Source: an uncultured Bacteroidales bacterium (GTDB taxonomy: Bacteria; Bacteroidota; Bacteroidia; Bacteroidales; SZUA-534). Taken from it: a stretch of 64,000 nucleotides of DNA. Shown one piece after another: positions 1-9,842 of the stretch (its first letter is position 1; every line of letters begins with the position of its first letter). A program made the position numbers and the translations under genes. The stretch is from assembly GCA_902790595.1 (NCBI GenBank), contig CADASL010000002.1, positions 201,384-265,383 on the forward strand, read 5' to 3'. The notes below the pieces were generated by a model, which did no database searches, was not told the origin of the DNA, and was given only the letters and a program-made list of their open reading frames with translations.

Positions 1-127
1 ACGCCGTTTTGACCATATAGACAGAATCCTGTACCTCTTCTGCCTGAACATCGGTCTGGGCACCCGCTGCAAACGGCGCAACGGCCAGTGCAGCACTCAT
101 AACTAATATATTATGTTTATGTTTCAT
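1..127 (-). CDS. Secreted protein, N-terminal fragment (runs off the left edge)
   Basis: Only the first 42 codons are present; the gene continues beyond base 1. They encode a basic start (MKHKHN), a hydrophobic stretch and an Ala-rich cleavage region ending AAGAQ, a typical signal peptidase I signal, followed by an acidic segment (QAEEVQD). There is no lipobox cysteine. The gene lies 40 bp downstream of the susD stop on the same strand, so it is probably the third gene of that susCD operon. In such loci this slot often holds a surface glycan-binding protein or an enzyme, but too little sequence is visible to decide. Confidence 0.7.
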   Translation of the reverse strand, partial: MKHKHNILVMSAALAVAPFAAGAQTDVQAEEVQDSVYMVKTA

Positions 128-167
128 CTTTTATCGTTTATTAAATCAACAATTAATTATGGAACCA

Positions 168-2111
168 TTACCACCCAGGATTCTGTTGGAACTCGGGATA
201 CAGATAAATATCGGCATCGAGGAATGGGAACCAGTAATGCTTTGTACCGAAATTACGGGTGAGGATAACCTCTTTACGGTAATTGGCGACTTTTGCATCA
301 CGCGGGTCGTTGTTCTTAAAGAACTCAAGGTCTTCCAACCTGTCAAATTCCTGACTGAACTTGGTGTTATACGGATACTCGGTAAGGAGCAGCCAGCGTT
401 GCAAATCATTGAAACGGAAGCCTTCGAATGAAAGCTCAACGGCACGCTCGCGGCGTATCTCGTCAATAAACTTATTTCTGTCGGCAGCATATTTTGCCGC
501 AACAGTGCCACAACCGCAACGATTGCGGATTACATTAATAGCGTCTTCGGCTGTCTTTTCAAATGTCGAAGCACTATATTTTGCACCGCCGACAGCAGCG
601 CAAGCCTCGGCATACATCAAGTAGACATCGGCCAAACGCATATACGACAGATATGTGTGCAACTGATTACCATAATCATACGATTTGTCAATCTCGTTGC
701 AAGTGTGCGGCACAAGTTTCTGAATGAAATAACCAGTCTGGCTTGCATTAGCCACGGGACGCATATTGCCGCCTGTGAACAACTCGCAATAGCGGAAAGC
801 CTCTTTATCGGTAGTAGCGCCGTTAAAATACTTGAACCCGTCGAATACAATGTCGTGATAGAAACGTGGGTCGCGGCCCTTGAACGGATGTTCGGGGTCG
901 AATCCTGATGCGGGGTCATCAATCGGCAAACCGTTTTCCATACCATACATCTCAACCAAGTTGGCTGTCGGCTGGTGAATCACATTGTCGTGCTGAACCA
1001 AACCTGCCACCTTAGGACCGAACACCTTTGTTGTGTTCCAGTTCGAACTGTTCCAGTCTGACGACGGGCCACGCATAATTGCCTCATTGGCTCCTGGTAA
1101 GCGAGCGCCATTGTTTATGGTATAAAACAAGTCAGAATAGCATTTATTCTTCGCACTGCTTGTAGGAGTATGGTTATAAATATCATCGAAATCGAATTTT
1201 GCAAGAGAGTATTCGGTTTCGAAATCTTCGACCAACTGAAGAACCTCGCCAAAAGTCTCAGCCGATTTTTTGCAGTAATCCTCATCATACTCGTAGGTCT
1301 TGCCGCTTGCAATAGCACCGAGTTGAGCACCGTTTTTCATAAGCGGACTGCCTGCCCACAAAAGGCATTTTCCCTTGTAGCAAAGTGCGGTAATCTTGTT
1401 GGGACGCAACTGATTTTTGTCTTTTGTGTTCTGACCAACAACCACATCGTTCCAATTGATTGGAAGCAAATCTGCTGCACGCTGGAAATCGCGGACGCAA
1501 CTGTCGGCACAATCCTGGAACGACAAACGCGGAAGCTTCTCAATATTATTTGCATCGAGCACCTTATTAATATATGGCAGACCACCAAAATATTCCATCA
1601 GCTCAAAATGCCACCAGGCACGGAAGAAGTAGCTTTGTCCGAGAATGACGTTTCTCTCTTCTTCTGTTCCATCCATCTCATCAATATGCTCAAGAGCCAT
1701 ATTGGCCTGACGGATGCAGAACCAAGCGTGTCCCCACAAAGAGTGGTTTTTCGGAGCATTGTTGTCAGTCGGGTTGTTGTTGGCTGTTTTCAACCAGTTA
1801 CCAGTCTGACTCCAAGCACGGAAGTTGCCAAGGTCAACTTGGTGTGTCATACGGTCGTCGGCTTCAGGGTTGAACACCTCATCATCGCCCCAGTTCCACG
1901 ACGGGCACCAGTTGCATTTCTCTTTATCAGGAATACAGTTGATTATCAACTCAACAAATCCCTGATAGTTGTTGAAGTTTTTGAAAGCATCGGTAGCCGA
2001 TACTGTAGTGTTGGGCTCACGGTCAAGATAATCCTTGCACGATGTGAAAGTTGCGCACAATACCAAACCCAACAACCCAACAGATAATATTATATTATGT
2101 GTCTTTTTCAT
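168..2111 (-). CDS. SusD/RagB-family nutrient-binding outer membrane lipoprotein
   Basis: The product is 647 residues and should form the surface lid over its SusC partner, binding glycan or peptide ligand before TonB-driven import. The N-terminus is a lipoprotein signal with a lipobox cysteine in TFTSCKDYLDREP; the C-K-D-x-L-D start and the C-terminus ending FQQNPGW are classic for SusD. Between them are TPR-like helical segments (for example RLADVYLMYAEACA at about 500, and the RRERAVELSFEGFR motif at about 560). It starts 12 bp after the susC stop on the same strand, so the two are co-transcribed. At 647 residues it is longer than the other SusD in this window (576). The substrate cannot be read from the sequence. 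Confidence 0.95.
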   Translation of the reverse strand: MKKTHNIILSVGLLGLVLCATFTSCKDYLDREPNTTVSATDAFKNFNNYQGFVELIINCIPDKEKCNWCPSWNWGDDEVFNPEADDRMTHQVDLGNFRAWSQTGNWLKTANNNPTDNNAPKNHSLWGHAWFCIRQANMALEHIDEMDGTEEERNVILGQSYFFRAWWHFELMEYFGGLPYINKVLDANNIEKLPRLSFQDCADSCVRDFQRAADLLPINWNDVVVGQNTKDKNQLRPNKITALCYKGKCLLWAGSPLMKNGAQLGAIASGKTYEYDEDYCKKSAETFGEVLQLVEDFETEYSLAKFDFDDIYNHTPTSSAKNKCYSDLFYTINNGARLPGANEAIMRGPSSDWNSSNWNTTKVFGPKVAGLVQHDNVIHQPTANLVEMYGMENGLPIDDPASGFDPEHPFKGRDPRFYHDIVFDGFKYFNGATTDKEAFRYCELFTGGNMRPVANASQTGYFIQKLVPHTCNEIDKSYDYGNQLHTYLSYMRLADVYLMYAEACAAVGGAKYSASTFEKTAEDAINVIRNRCGCGTVAAKYAADRNKFIDEIRRERAVELSFEGFRFNDLQRWLLLTEYPYNTKFSQEFDRLEDLEFFKNNDPRDAKVANYRKEVILTRNFGTKHYWFPFLDADIYLYPEFQQNPGW

Positions 2112-2122
2112 TGTCTTAAGTA

Positions 2123-5100
2123 TTAGAGAGTTATATTAAGACCAAAATTGAAACGCTTTACAGTTGGGTAAGCACCCAAGTAACCACCGCCGCCCAAGTT
2201 CGACTCACGGTCGTCAGGCATCTTGGTCCATAACCAGAGGTTGTTGCCGTTGACAAACAACTTCAGATACGAAAGTCCGATATTCTTAATCCAACCACCG
2301 GTCCAAGTGTAAGCCAACTCAACATTCTTCAAACGGACATACGAACCGTCAAAGATGTATTGAGTACCGTATGTCGGGAATTGGCCGCCCTCCTTGCTAA
2401 CAGGAGCGGTGCTCCAACGGTAAGTTGTTACATCGGCATTCTGGTTGTCTTTCGACCAGATTTCGCCCATATCGTAAACTGTGTTCAGTTTCTGACCAAA
2501 GCTCTGAAGCACAACGTCACGAGTTACATTACGAACACCGTAGAACTGAACAAAGCCGCTGACACCTTTCCAACTAAATCCAACAGTTGCACTGTAAGTG
2601 TTCTGAGGTGTGCCAGTATATCCGTATGGTGCACTATCCTTACTATCGATAACACCGTCGCCATTGAAATCTACAATGTAATAGTTGCCCGGCAGACGGA
2701 AGCGGTCGTCTGTCTCAAAAGCAGGGCTGCCATACAACTCATCAATATTGTTGATAAAGCCTTTATCGATAAACGAACGATATTGACCAATAGCATAACC
2801 CTCATCTTTCTGATAGTTCGGCTTCAACGGAGCATCATCCTTCTTGATGATTTCGTTTTCGTTATGAGTGATGCTGAAGTTACCATTGACACGGGTTTCG
2901 CGGTTGAATTGCTTTTCAAAGCGAAGCTCAATCTCATAACCTTTTGAGTGAACCTCACCAAGGTTAGACACCGGCACATCAAAACCAAAATAGGCAGGAA
3001 CAGCACGATCACTACCATTCAGAAGCACATCGTAACGTTTGTCGCGGAAAATATCGATGGTACCAGCTAACAAACCTTGCAACATCGAGTAATCGATACC
3101 GAAGTTGAACTTGCGCACTGTCTCCCAGTGAACATCTTTATTACCCAACTTCTTCATTCTATACCAAGTATAAATACTGCTCTGACCATCGAGTGTCATA
3201 GGAGTTTTCTTTGGATTTCTGGCGTCGCCGCCACCATATTCCCATTCGTCCATATAGAGCCATTGTCCCGTATTATCGCTACCAACCTCACCAAGTGACG
3301 CACGGAACTTCAACATATCTATATAATGGTTCTCTCTCAAGAACGTCATAAAGTTTTCTTCTGAAATCATCCAACCGATAGCTCCAGAATTGAAGAATGC
3401 AAAACGGTTTTCTGGCGCAAATTTCTCCGAACCGTTGTAAACGCCATTGTACTCAAAGAAGTAACGGCCGGCATAGTTATATGTGGTACGGAACGCCCAG
3501 TCCTCACGATAACTTGGAATACCATCGCCGTACAAATGTTTGTTACGCTTGAACACCCCCATAGCGGTAATGGAATGCGGGCCAAAATCACGAGCCCAGT
3601 CCAGCTGCAACTGATAGTCCAAAGTACGATCCACACTACCCATAGAACCACCATTCGTACCCCAGCTTACTTGCTCTGCCCAGTCGAAACCTGTGTTATC
3701 GCCATCAATATCGTGCTGAATATACACCATTCCGGTTTTGGGGTCAATCCATTTCTGTTGAGCATCGTTGTAGGCATCTTGAACGCCACGTCCATTCTCA
3801 TTAAATTTGTTATCCATTGCAAGAGAGGCTCGTGCATTCAAACCTTTTGTGATGAAATCAAGACGCTGCTCAAAAATGAAGTCGGTAGTAATTTGGTTGG
3901 AGGTTGTTTTCGACATACCAGCCAAAGCCAAGTTTTGCGCAGAGTTGGTTACATTCGAAACCTGAGGATAATATCCCCACGCGCCATCGTCATACTGCGG
4001 AATGAACACGTCGGGAGCAATGTTGTAGGCACCAGCCCAGCGCTGGCCTTCCTGCCAAACATCGCCAGCGTTCATTGCCGGTGCTTTCTTAATACCAAGC
4101 GAACCTGCAAGGTTCATCTTAAACACTGTAGTCGGAGTAATAGTAAAGTCGAGGTTGCTACGGGCATTAATACGCTGATAGCTATATCCTGTCTTATACC
4201 CGCGGCCGTTATCGAAAATACGCATAAGGTCATCCTCAAAAACATATTCGGCCGAACCATAATATCTAACGGCTTTTGTACCACCACTGATGCTAAAGTT
4301 AGCTTTGTAAGACAATGCCTGATTTTTGAACAACTCATCCTGCCAATCGACATTCGGATAACGCTCTGTCAGCAAATTGCCTTTTTCGTCCTTTTCATCA
4401 GCTGTGCGATAACGGTATTTATTAATTGTCTCTTGCGGAGTGATATACTCCCACGAATCCTTGGGAGTAACCGGCAACTCCATTTCAACGGTTTTGTTAC
4501 GAGCCATAAGAGCATCGTACGAATCGAGCTTGTTAGGCAACTTCGAAACACGTTTTACTGTAGTAGTGAAACCTGCATCAATACGAGCCTTGCCCTCCTC
4601 ACCACGTTTGGTTGTAATAAGGATAACGCCGTTGGCGCCTTTCACACCATAAACGGCTGTTGCCGAAGCGTCTTTCAAAACCGAGATATTCTCAACAGAA
4701 GTGATGTCGACTGAGCTCATTTTTCGCTCAATACCATCAACCAATACAAGCGGTTCGCTACTGTTCCAAGAACTTGTACCACGAATAACTATTTTCTGCT
4801 TGGCATTGTCACCCTCGTCCAACTCAGCACCCGGCTGACCAGAACTTTCCATTGTGATAACACCAGGCAAGTTACCCGTCAACGCGGCACCAATGTTAGA
4901 CACACCGGCTGCGCGTTGCAATGTTGCACCAGTTGTCTGAGTAATGGCTCCCACAACTGAAGCTTTTTTCTGCTGGCCGTAACCTACAACCACAACTTCT
5001 TCCAAGCCAACCACGTCAGGGGTTAAAGAGACATTGTAAGGTCCTCCCCCCTTCACGGTTATCTCTTCTGTGTTGTAACCGATGTAAGTGACAACTAACA

Positions 5101-5317
5101 CATCATTGTCGGCGGCTTGCATTGTAAATGTTCCGTCGCCTCCTGTAATTGTTCCACTCGTTGTACCTTTAATTACAACGTTAACACCTGGAACAGGCAT
5201 TTGCTCCTCATCCACTACCTTACCCGAAACCTGGTGTTTCTGAGCAAAAGTACTGAATGACAGCAACATCATTGGCAGCATCGCAGCCGCCAATTTCCAT
5301 AGTCGATGTTTCCTCAT
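2123..5317 (-). CDS. SusC/RagA-family TonB-linked outer membrane transporter
   Basis: This is a 1064-residue outer membrane importer. It has a signal peptide (ending FSTFAQ), then a carboxypeptidase-regulatory-like domain (about 28-110, with PVPGVNVVIKGT), a SusC signature VVVGYGQQKK at about 110, a plug domain with LVDGIER and the ASATAVYGVKGANGVILITTK motif at about 210-235, and a long beta-barrel ending in an aromatic strand (RFNFGLNITL). It is the first gene of a susC-susD operon and is preceded by a 361-bp gap that follows the HTCS gene on the same strand. The family transports oligosaccharides or peptides with SusD; no substrate can be assigned. Start chosen at the ATG giving the signal peptide. 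Confidence 0.96.
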   Translation of the reverse strand: MRKHRLWKLAAAMLPMMLLSFSTFAQKHQVSGKVVDEEQMPVPGVNVVIKGTTSGTITGGDGTFTMQAADNDVLVVTYIGYNTEEITVKGGGPYNVSLTPDVVGLEEVVVVGYGQQKKASVVGAITQTTGATLQRAAGVSNIGAALTGNLPGVITMESSGQPGAELDEGDNAKQKIVIRGTSSWNSSEPLVLVDGIERKMSSVDITSVENISVLKDASATAVYGVKGANGVILITTKRGEEGKARIDAGFTTTVKRVSKLPNKLDSYDALMARNKTVEMELPVTPKDSWEYITPQETINKYRYRTADEKDEKGNLLTERYPNVDWQDELFKNQALSYKANFSISGGTKAVRYYGSAEYVFEDDLMRIFDNGRGYKTGYSYQRINARSNLDFTITPTTVFKMNLAGSLGIKKAPAMNAGDVWQEGQRWAGAYNIAPDVFIPQYDDGAWGYYPQVSNVTNSAQNLALAGMSKTTSNQITTDFIFEQRLDFITKGLNARASLAMDNKFNENGRGVQDAYNDAQQKWIDPKTGMVYIQHDIDGDNTGFDWAEQVSWGTNGGSMGSVDRTLDYQLQLDWARDFGPHSITAMGVFKRNKHLYGDGIPSYREDWAFRTTYNYAGRYFFEYNGVYNGSEKFAPENRFAFFNSGAIGWMISEENFMTFLRENHYIDMLKFRASLGEVGSDNTGQWLYMDEWEYGGGDARNPKKTPMTLDGQSSIYTWYRMKKLGNKDVHWETVRKFNFGIDYSMLQGLLAGTIDIFRDKRYDVLLNGSDRAVPAYFGFDVPVSNLGEVHSKGYEIELRFEKQFNRETRVNGNFSITHNENEIIKKDDAPLKPNYQKDEGYAIGQYRSFIDKGFINNIDELYGSPAFETDDRFRLPGNYYIVDFNGDGVIDSKDSAPYGYTGTPQNTYSATVGFSWKGVSGFVQFYGVRNVTRDVVLQSFGQKLNTVYDMGEIWSKDNQNADVTTYRWSTAPVSKEGGQFPTYGTQYIFDGSYVRLKNVELAYTWTGGWIKNIGLSYLKLFVNGNNLWLWTKMPDDRESNLGGGGYLGAYPTVKRFNFGLNITL

Positions 5318-5359
5318 TTTTTAAAAGTTTGATTATTAAATGTTTATAGTCGCTATTTC

Positions 5360-5371
5360 CCGCTTTCGCGG
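5360..5371 (-). promoter_or_regulatory. GC-rich hairpin in the susC leader
   Basis: CCGC-TTTC-GCGG forms a 4-bp GC stem with a tetraloop in otherwise AT-rich DNA, 43 nt before the susC start codon. The second susC gene has a hairpin at nearly the same distance (10122-10146), and the bases between hairpin and ATG look alike in the two genes. It probably lies in the 5' UTR; a role in mRNA stability or small-RNA control is inference. Confidence 0.4.
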
Positions 5372-5619
5372 TTGTTTTCCCCAATTTGATATAGAACTTT
5401 GCTTTAGCGATTCTCTTAAAAATATCGCTCTCAAATATGTGAAAGTTTATTCATACATATGCATAGCCGCCGACACATTTTCTTTAATTAGCGTTACATA
5501 AAACAGTTAAATAATGTCACAACATTTTTTGACTATGCAACATGAACCATACCCAAATGACTATTTAATAATTTATTACAAGAAAAGGTCAGACATCCCA
5601 TTCAAAATGCAAATTTCAA

Positions 5620-5650
5620 GACAATAAATGTAATTATTACATTTATTGTC
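5620..5650. promoter_or_regulatory. Perfect 31-bp dyad symmetry between HTCS and susC
   Basis: Two 15-bp arms (GACAATAAATGTAAT and its exact complement) surround a single T. It lies 29 bp past the HTCS stop codon and about 300 bp upstream of the susC start. No T-run follows on the minus strand, so it is a poor intrinsic terminator; it could be an mRNA 3'-end stem-loop or a protein binding site. Confidence 0.5.
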
Positions 5651-5678
5651 GGCAAATATGAACTCTGAAAACGGCTAA

Positions 5679-8600
5679 TCAGTTTTTTCCTCCCAGGTTA
5701 TGCTCCATATACTCGCTCGGCGACACGCCATACGTCTCCTTAAAGACGGTGGAGAAATAAGACAAGTTAGCAAAACCAAGATTATCGGCTATTTCCGAAA
5801 TACTATGGTGCTTTTCGGCCAACAATGCCGCGGCCTGCTGCAACCGTACATTGCGGATAAAGTCACGTGCCGACTGGTTGGTAATCTCTCGCAATTTACG
5901 GTGCAAATGCGTACGGCTAATGCCCACAGTGCGGGCGATCATCTCCACATTCAAATCGGGGTTGCTGATATTCTTGTTAATCACAACCATAATACGTTGC
6001 ATCAAACGGTCGTCGGGCGAGTTCACCTCGAGTTTGGCCAGTTTTGCCTCTTGTGTCTGACTGCCTTGGAACTTATTTTTCAGCATGATACGGCCACGAA
6101 CCAAATTCATTATGGTATGACGGAGAACGTCAATGTTGAACGGCTTGGTCATATAGGCGTCGGCACCCACGTCTAGACCGGCAATATGGTCGTCTTCGTT
6201 CGTGAGCGATGTAAGCAGAACCACAGGCAGATAGTTGACGGTGATATTCTGCTTGATTTTCTTGCAGAGCGTTAATCCGTCCATCAGAGGCATCATTACA
6301 TCGCAGACGACTATATCCGGAGTGTTGCGCAGGACAATGTCGAGAGCCTCCTCTCCGTTCATACAAGCCTGAACGTGAAAATCTTGCGATAACTCGTCGT
6401 TGATATATTTGCGTATTTCGTCATCGTCCTCGGCAATCAAAACGTGATATTTGGTTTTTATATGCTTCTTAGCTTCGGCATCGGCTTCGTCGGACAGGGC
6501 GACAGTCGGTCGCTGCGGAACAATGAGATTTTGCTCTGGAGCTGTCCTTGGTTTCACTTGCTTCTCAGTCTCGGACAAATGGCTTGCGCCAAGGGGCAGA
6601 CGAATTGTGAAGTGGCAGCCGGGTTTGTCAGAATTGTTAGCCGCTGTAATGGTTCCGTGATGCAACTCAACAAGCGATTTGGTAAGGTGCAATCCCACGC
6701 CCGTTCCCGAAACCGATTTTTTACCTTGCGACTGGTAGAATCGTTCGAATATTCGATTCAAATCATCGGGATTGATGCCGGTACCGCTATCCTCTATATC
6801 GATAACCACACATCCGTCTGGCATATCCTTACCTGTGGCGTTGCTCTGCTCGCAAGTCAAGTTAACGTTGATTGAACCTTTGCGGGGTGTGAATTTGAAG
6901 GCGTTCGACAGAATGTTCACAATTATCTTATCAAAGTTATCAGCATCCACCCAAGCTTTAATCTCAGGTGAGGTTGAGGCAAAATTCAGATTAATATCTT
7001 GCAAATCAGCCTGATATTCAAAGTTAGAGCAAGTATCGCGCACAACATCAACAATATTCAGTTCTTCAAAGTTCAGACGCATCTGGCCTTTATCAATCTT
7101 GCGAATGTCCATCAACTCATTGATTAAGTTGAGAATACGCTCAGCATTGCGGCGAATGATTTCATATGAGCGCTGGCGTCCGGCATCGGTATCGGTAACC
7201 ATAAGTTTATGCAACGGTCCGATTATCAGCGACATTGGCGTGCGAATCTCGTGCGAGATGTTAATGAAGAACTGCAATTTCGCCTCGTTGATATCCTCTG
7301 CGTGCTTGTGTTCCAAGACCTTCATCCGCAACAAGTGATTGCGGCGCAAATGCCACGCAGCAAATACAATAACCATTATAAAAAGCAGCGCATAAATAAT
7401 ATATGCGAGTATTGTTGCGTACCAAGGCGCGGCAATATGAATTATTAGCCGTCGGGTTTTCGAAAATGAGTTACCATCGGCAGCCTTCACACAAAACTCG
7501 TGCTTGCCTGGCTTTAAATTACTAAACGACACTTTGTTATCACGGCGGTTCAAATGAATCCACCCCTTACCGTCCATATTATACAAATAGCTTATCCGCT
7601 CGGGATTGGCAAATTCAATGGCGGCAAACTCGATGCTGAACGAATTATCGTTATGCGACAGATAGACCTTTTCCGCCTTGGTGATGTCGCAATCAACTAT
7701 CGGCCGGCCACCCGATATCGACCCCATTGTAACCGCCTTGCTATGTATATAAAAATTGGTGAGTCGGATACCTGGTATAGAATAATGCTTGCTGATTTTC
7801 TGAGGATAGAAGCAAATCAGCCCGTTCATTCCGCCAAAGAAAAGCATACCATTGGAATTGATGCTTGATGCCGCCTTGCTGAACTCGTTGCACTGCAAAC
7901 CATCGGATGCATAATAGTTTGAAAACGATTGGTTTTGCAGATTAAGACACGAAATGCCGCTGTTGGTACTTATCCATAGATTGCCGTCGGCGCTGCGCTC
8001 AATCGACGAAATTGAGTTGCCAGACAACCCGTTGGTCATTGTGTACTTGCTGAATTCACGGGTCTGCGGATCGAACCGGTACAAGCCGTTGGCTGTGCCA
8101 ATCCAGATTTTTCCATTGGCGTCCTCGCGCAAAACATACACCACCTCGTTGGTGAGCATACTGTTTTTACCCAGAGCCGAGACAAAATCGTCAGTCTCAG
8201 TATCGAGACAACCGAAACCTCCATAGCCCCCGAAATACAATTTGTTACCAACAAGCAACATTGTGTTTATCCACGCGTGCGGCAACAGGTTCGACAAGGC
8301 TGTTTTGCCCACGCCGCTTGGTATTGTGCGGTAAAAAGTTTGTTCGCGAGTGAGCAGATTAATGCGGCAAAGGCCAACACCCGGAACCGCCACCCAAAGA
8401 TTCTGATGTGCATCCTCAACAATACTGTAAACACTTGTCGCCTGATTAAAATCGTCGCTGTTCTTAAATTCGATACGCTCGCAACGGCCAGTTGTCTCGT
8501 TCAACCGGAAAAGGCCGTCGAGATAAGAGCCAATCCACATATTGTTACGAGAGTCTCGGTACATACATAAAACTGTGCGCGGCATTGCTCCTGTTTGGCT

Positions 8601-9842
8601 GTCAGCCGAATAATGGCGTTTAAGCGAGAAATCACTGTTTAGCAAATAAATACCGTCATTGTCAGAGCCAACCCAAATGTTGTCGCCGTCGCAAGTAACC
8701 GACATTACGCAGCACGAGCCAATGGTGTTCGCAACCGAAGAACGGCTACCGATGAACACAAACTCGTTGTCGGCCGTTGGCTCAAACACAACACCTTGCT
8801 GGAAACAACCAAGCCAGAGACTATGACGATTGTCCCGCATTATTGAATGCACCTTGAGCTTGTTACTACTCAAACCAACAAGACTCAAGTTGTAGTCGGC
8901 AAGTTTTCCCGTGTTTGTATTGAATGTTTTAAGACCATCACCATCAGTACCGAGAAGAAGTGTTTCCTGTCCATCGAGCCGCATAGTGACTATGGCACTG
9001 TGCAACTGCTTTTGTGTGGCCATCACCGATGACTTTCCCGTTGCAACATCGCACTTTAGCAGATTTCCTTGTGACGTACCTATATATATATTGCCATCGC
9101 CAGCCTCAACAATTGAGAAACACGACTCATTGCCGGCAAATGTGTAATTGGCTATCACCTTGCGGCTGCGGTTGAGTACGAAAACGCCCTTGTCAAGCGT
9201 TGCGATCCAAAGGTTACCGGCACTATCAGATAACATAGTCTCGATATAATAACAATTCGGGAGCAATTCTGCATCTTGTTCGAGCCGCATTCCATCTTCG
9301 TCTTCTCTCAAAACAAATATTCCGTGTCCCGATGTTCCAATAACAAGATTGCTATCACCCACATTAACAATGGATGAGACGTTGATTCCTTGAGGGAACT
9401 TCACTCCTTCAATATATGGTGCAACCTTTGAGAAACGTCGCCAACCTCGGTCGTATATCTGAAGACCTGAAAGTGTTGCCACAAATAGGCGACCACCGGC
9501 ATCCTCATAAACCTGACGCACATAATTGTTCTGTAAAGAAGCGGTGTCGGCCTCGTCTTTTCGGAATGTTATGAAGTCAGCGCCATCGAAACGGGCCAAA
9601 CCATCCTCCGTAACCACCCAAATCACCCCTTCACTATCCTGAAACACTTGATTAACCTTACTTGAAGGCAATTCACGTTCCGACGTAAAAACCAAACAGT
9701 TATTGGCCGGAACAAGTGTAACATTCAGAAAAAAAATGAGAAAAAACGCAGTTTTTGCAAAAAAACCTAAAAAACACGCGTTCAGACTGTCAAATAAATG
9801 ACATTTTGCACTATATGAATAACTTATCATAATAAATAACAT
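5679..9842 (-). CDS. Hybrid two-component system sensor/regulator (HTCS)
   Basis: This 1387-residue protein joins sensor and transcription factor in one chain. After an N-terminal hydrophobic segment (FFLIFFLNVTLVPANN, about 34-49) come many Reg_prop beta-propeller repeats (about 60-720, recurring W-x-G-T-x-x-G-L patterns), a Y_Y_Y domain (about 730-800), a membrane segment (about 810-835), HisKA with His864 in NISHEIRTP, an HATPase domain (DSGTGINPDDL, GTGVGLHLTKSL), a receiver domain with Asp1181 in CDVMMP and a KPF lysine, and an AraC-type HTH at about 1285-1385. The family senses carbohydrate fragments in the periplasm and activates nearby susCD genes. It sits between two susCD pairs, divergent from one and upstream of the other. 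An alternative start four codons in (MISYSY) is possible. Confidence 0.95.
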   Translation of the reverse strand: MLFIMISYSYSAKCHLFDSLNACFLGFFAKTAFFLIFFLNVTLVPANNCLVFTSERELPSSKVNQVFQDSEGVIWVVTEDGLARFDGADFITFRKDEADTASLQNNYVRQVYEDAGGRLFVATLSGLQIYDRGWRRFSKVAPYIEGVKFPQGINVSSIVNVGDSNLVIGTSGHGIFVLREDEDGMRLEQDAELLPNCYYIETMLSDSAGNLWIATLDKGVFVLNRSRKVIANYTFAGNESCFSIVEAGDGNIYIGTSQGNLLKCDVATGKSSVMATQKQLHSAIVTMRLDGQETLLLGTDGDGLKTFNTNTGKLADYNLSLVGLSSNKLKVHSIMRDNRHSLWLGCFQQGVVFEPTADNEFVFIGSRSSVANTIGSCCVMSVTCDGDNIWVGSDNDGIYLLNSDFSLKRHYSADSQTGAMPRTVLCMYRDSRNNMWIGSYLDGLFRLNETTGRCERIEFKNSDDFNQATSVYSIVEDAHQNLWVAVPGVGLCRINLLTREQTFYRTIPSGVGKTALSNLLPHAWINTMLLVGNKLYFGGYGGFGCLDTETDDFVSALGKNSMLTNEVVYVLREDANGKIWIGTANGLYRFDPQTREFSKYTMTNGLSGNSISSIERSADGNLWISTNSGISCLNLQNQSFSNYYASDGLQCNEFSKAASSINSNGMLFFGGMNGLICFYPQKISKHYSIPGIRLTNFYIHSKAVTMGSISGGRPIVDCDITKAEKVYLSHNDNSFSIEFAAIEFANPERISYLYNMDGKGWIHLNRRDNKVSFSNLKPGKHEFCVKAADGNSFSKTRRLIIHIAAPWYATILAYIIYALLFIMVIVFAAWHLRRNHLLRMKVLEHKHAEDINEAKLQFFINISHEIRTPMSLIIGPLHKLMVTDTDAGRQRSYEIIRRNAERILNLINELMDIRKIDKGQMRLNFEELNIVDVVRDTCSNFEYQADLQDINLNFASTSPEIKAWVDADNFDKIIVNILSNAFKFTPRKGSINVNLTCEQSNATGKDMPDGCVVIDIEDSGTGINPDDLNRIFERFYQSQGKKSVSGTGVGLHLTKSLVELHHGTITAANNSDKPGCHFTIRLPLGASHLSETEKQVKPRTAPEQNLIVPQRPTVALSDEADAEAKKHIKTKYHVLIAEDDDEIRKYINDELSQDFHVQACMNGEEALDIVLRNTPDIVVCDVMMPLMDGLTLCKKIKQNITVNYLPVVLLTSLTNEDDHIAGLDVGADAYMTKPFNIDVLRHTIMNLVRGRIMLKNKFQGSQTQEAKLAKLEVNSPDDRLMQRIMVVINKNISNPDLNVEMIARTVGISRTHLHRKLREITNQSARDFIRNVRLQQAAALLAEKHHSISEIADNLGFANLSYFSTVFKETYGVSPSEYMEHNLGGKN

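Larger units (their letters stand above)
5318..5678. other. Intergenic region between HTCS and susC: susC leader and dyad symmetry
   Basis: This 361-bp AT-rich gap holds no ORF that looks coding. It contains the susC 5' leader with a small hairpin (5360-5371) and a perfect 31-bp dyad (5620-5650), listed separately. I see no clean TTTG/TAnnTTTG promoter, which fits a promoter that depends on an activator such as the HTCS. Confidence 0.6.

Noticed and set aside
1170..2087. Long plus-strand ORF of 305 codons
   Set aside because: It lies wholly antisense to the susD gene and its translation lacks any domain pattern; susD has a full family match.
3536..4714. Plus-strand ORF of 392 codons
   Set aside because: Antisense to the susC barrel; composition is a shadow of the susC codons.
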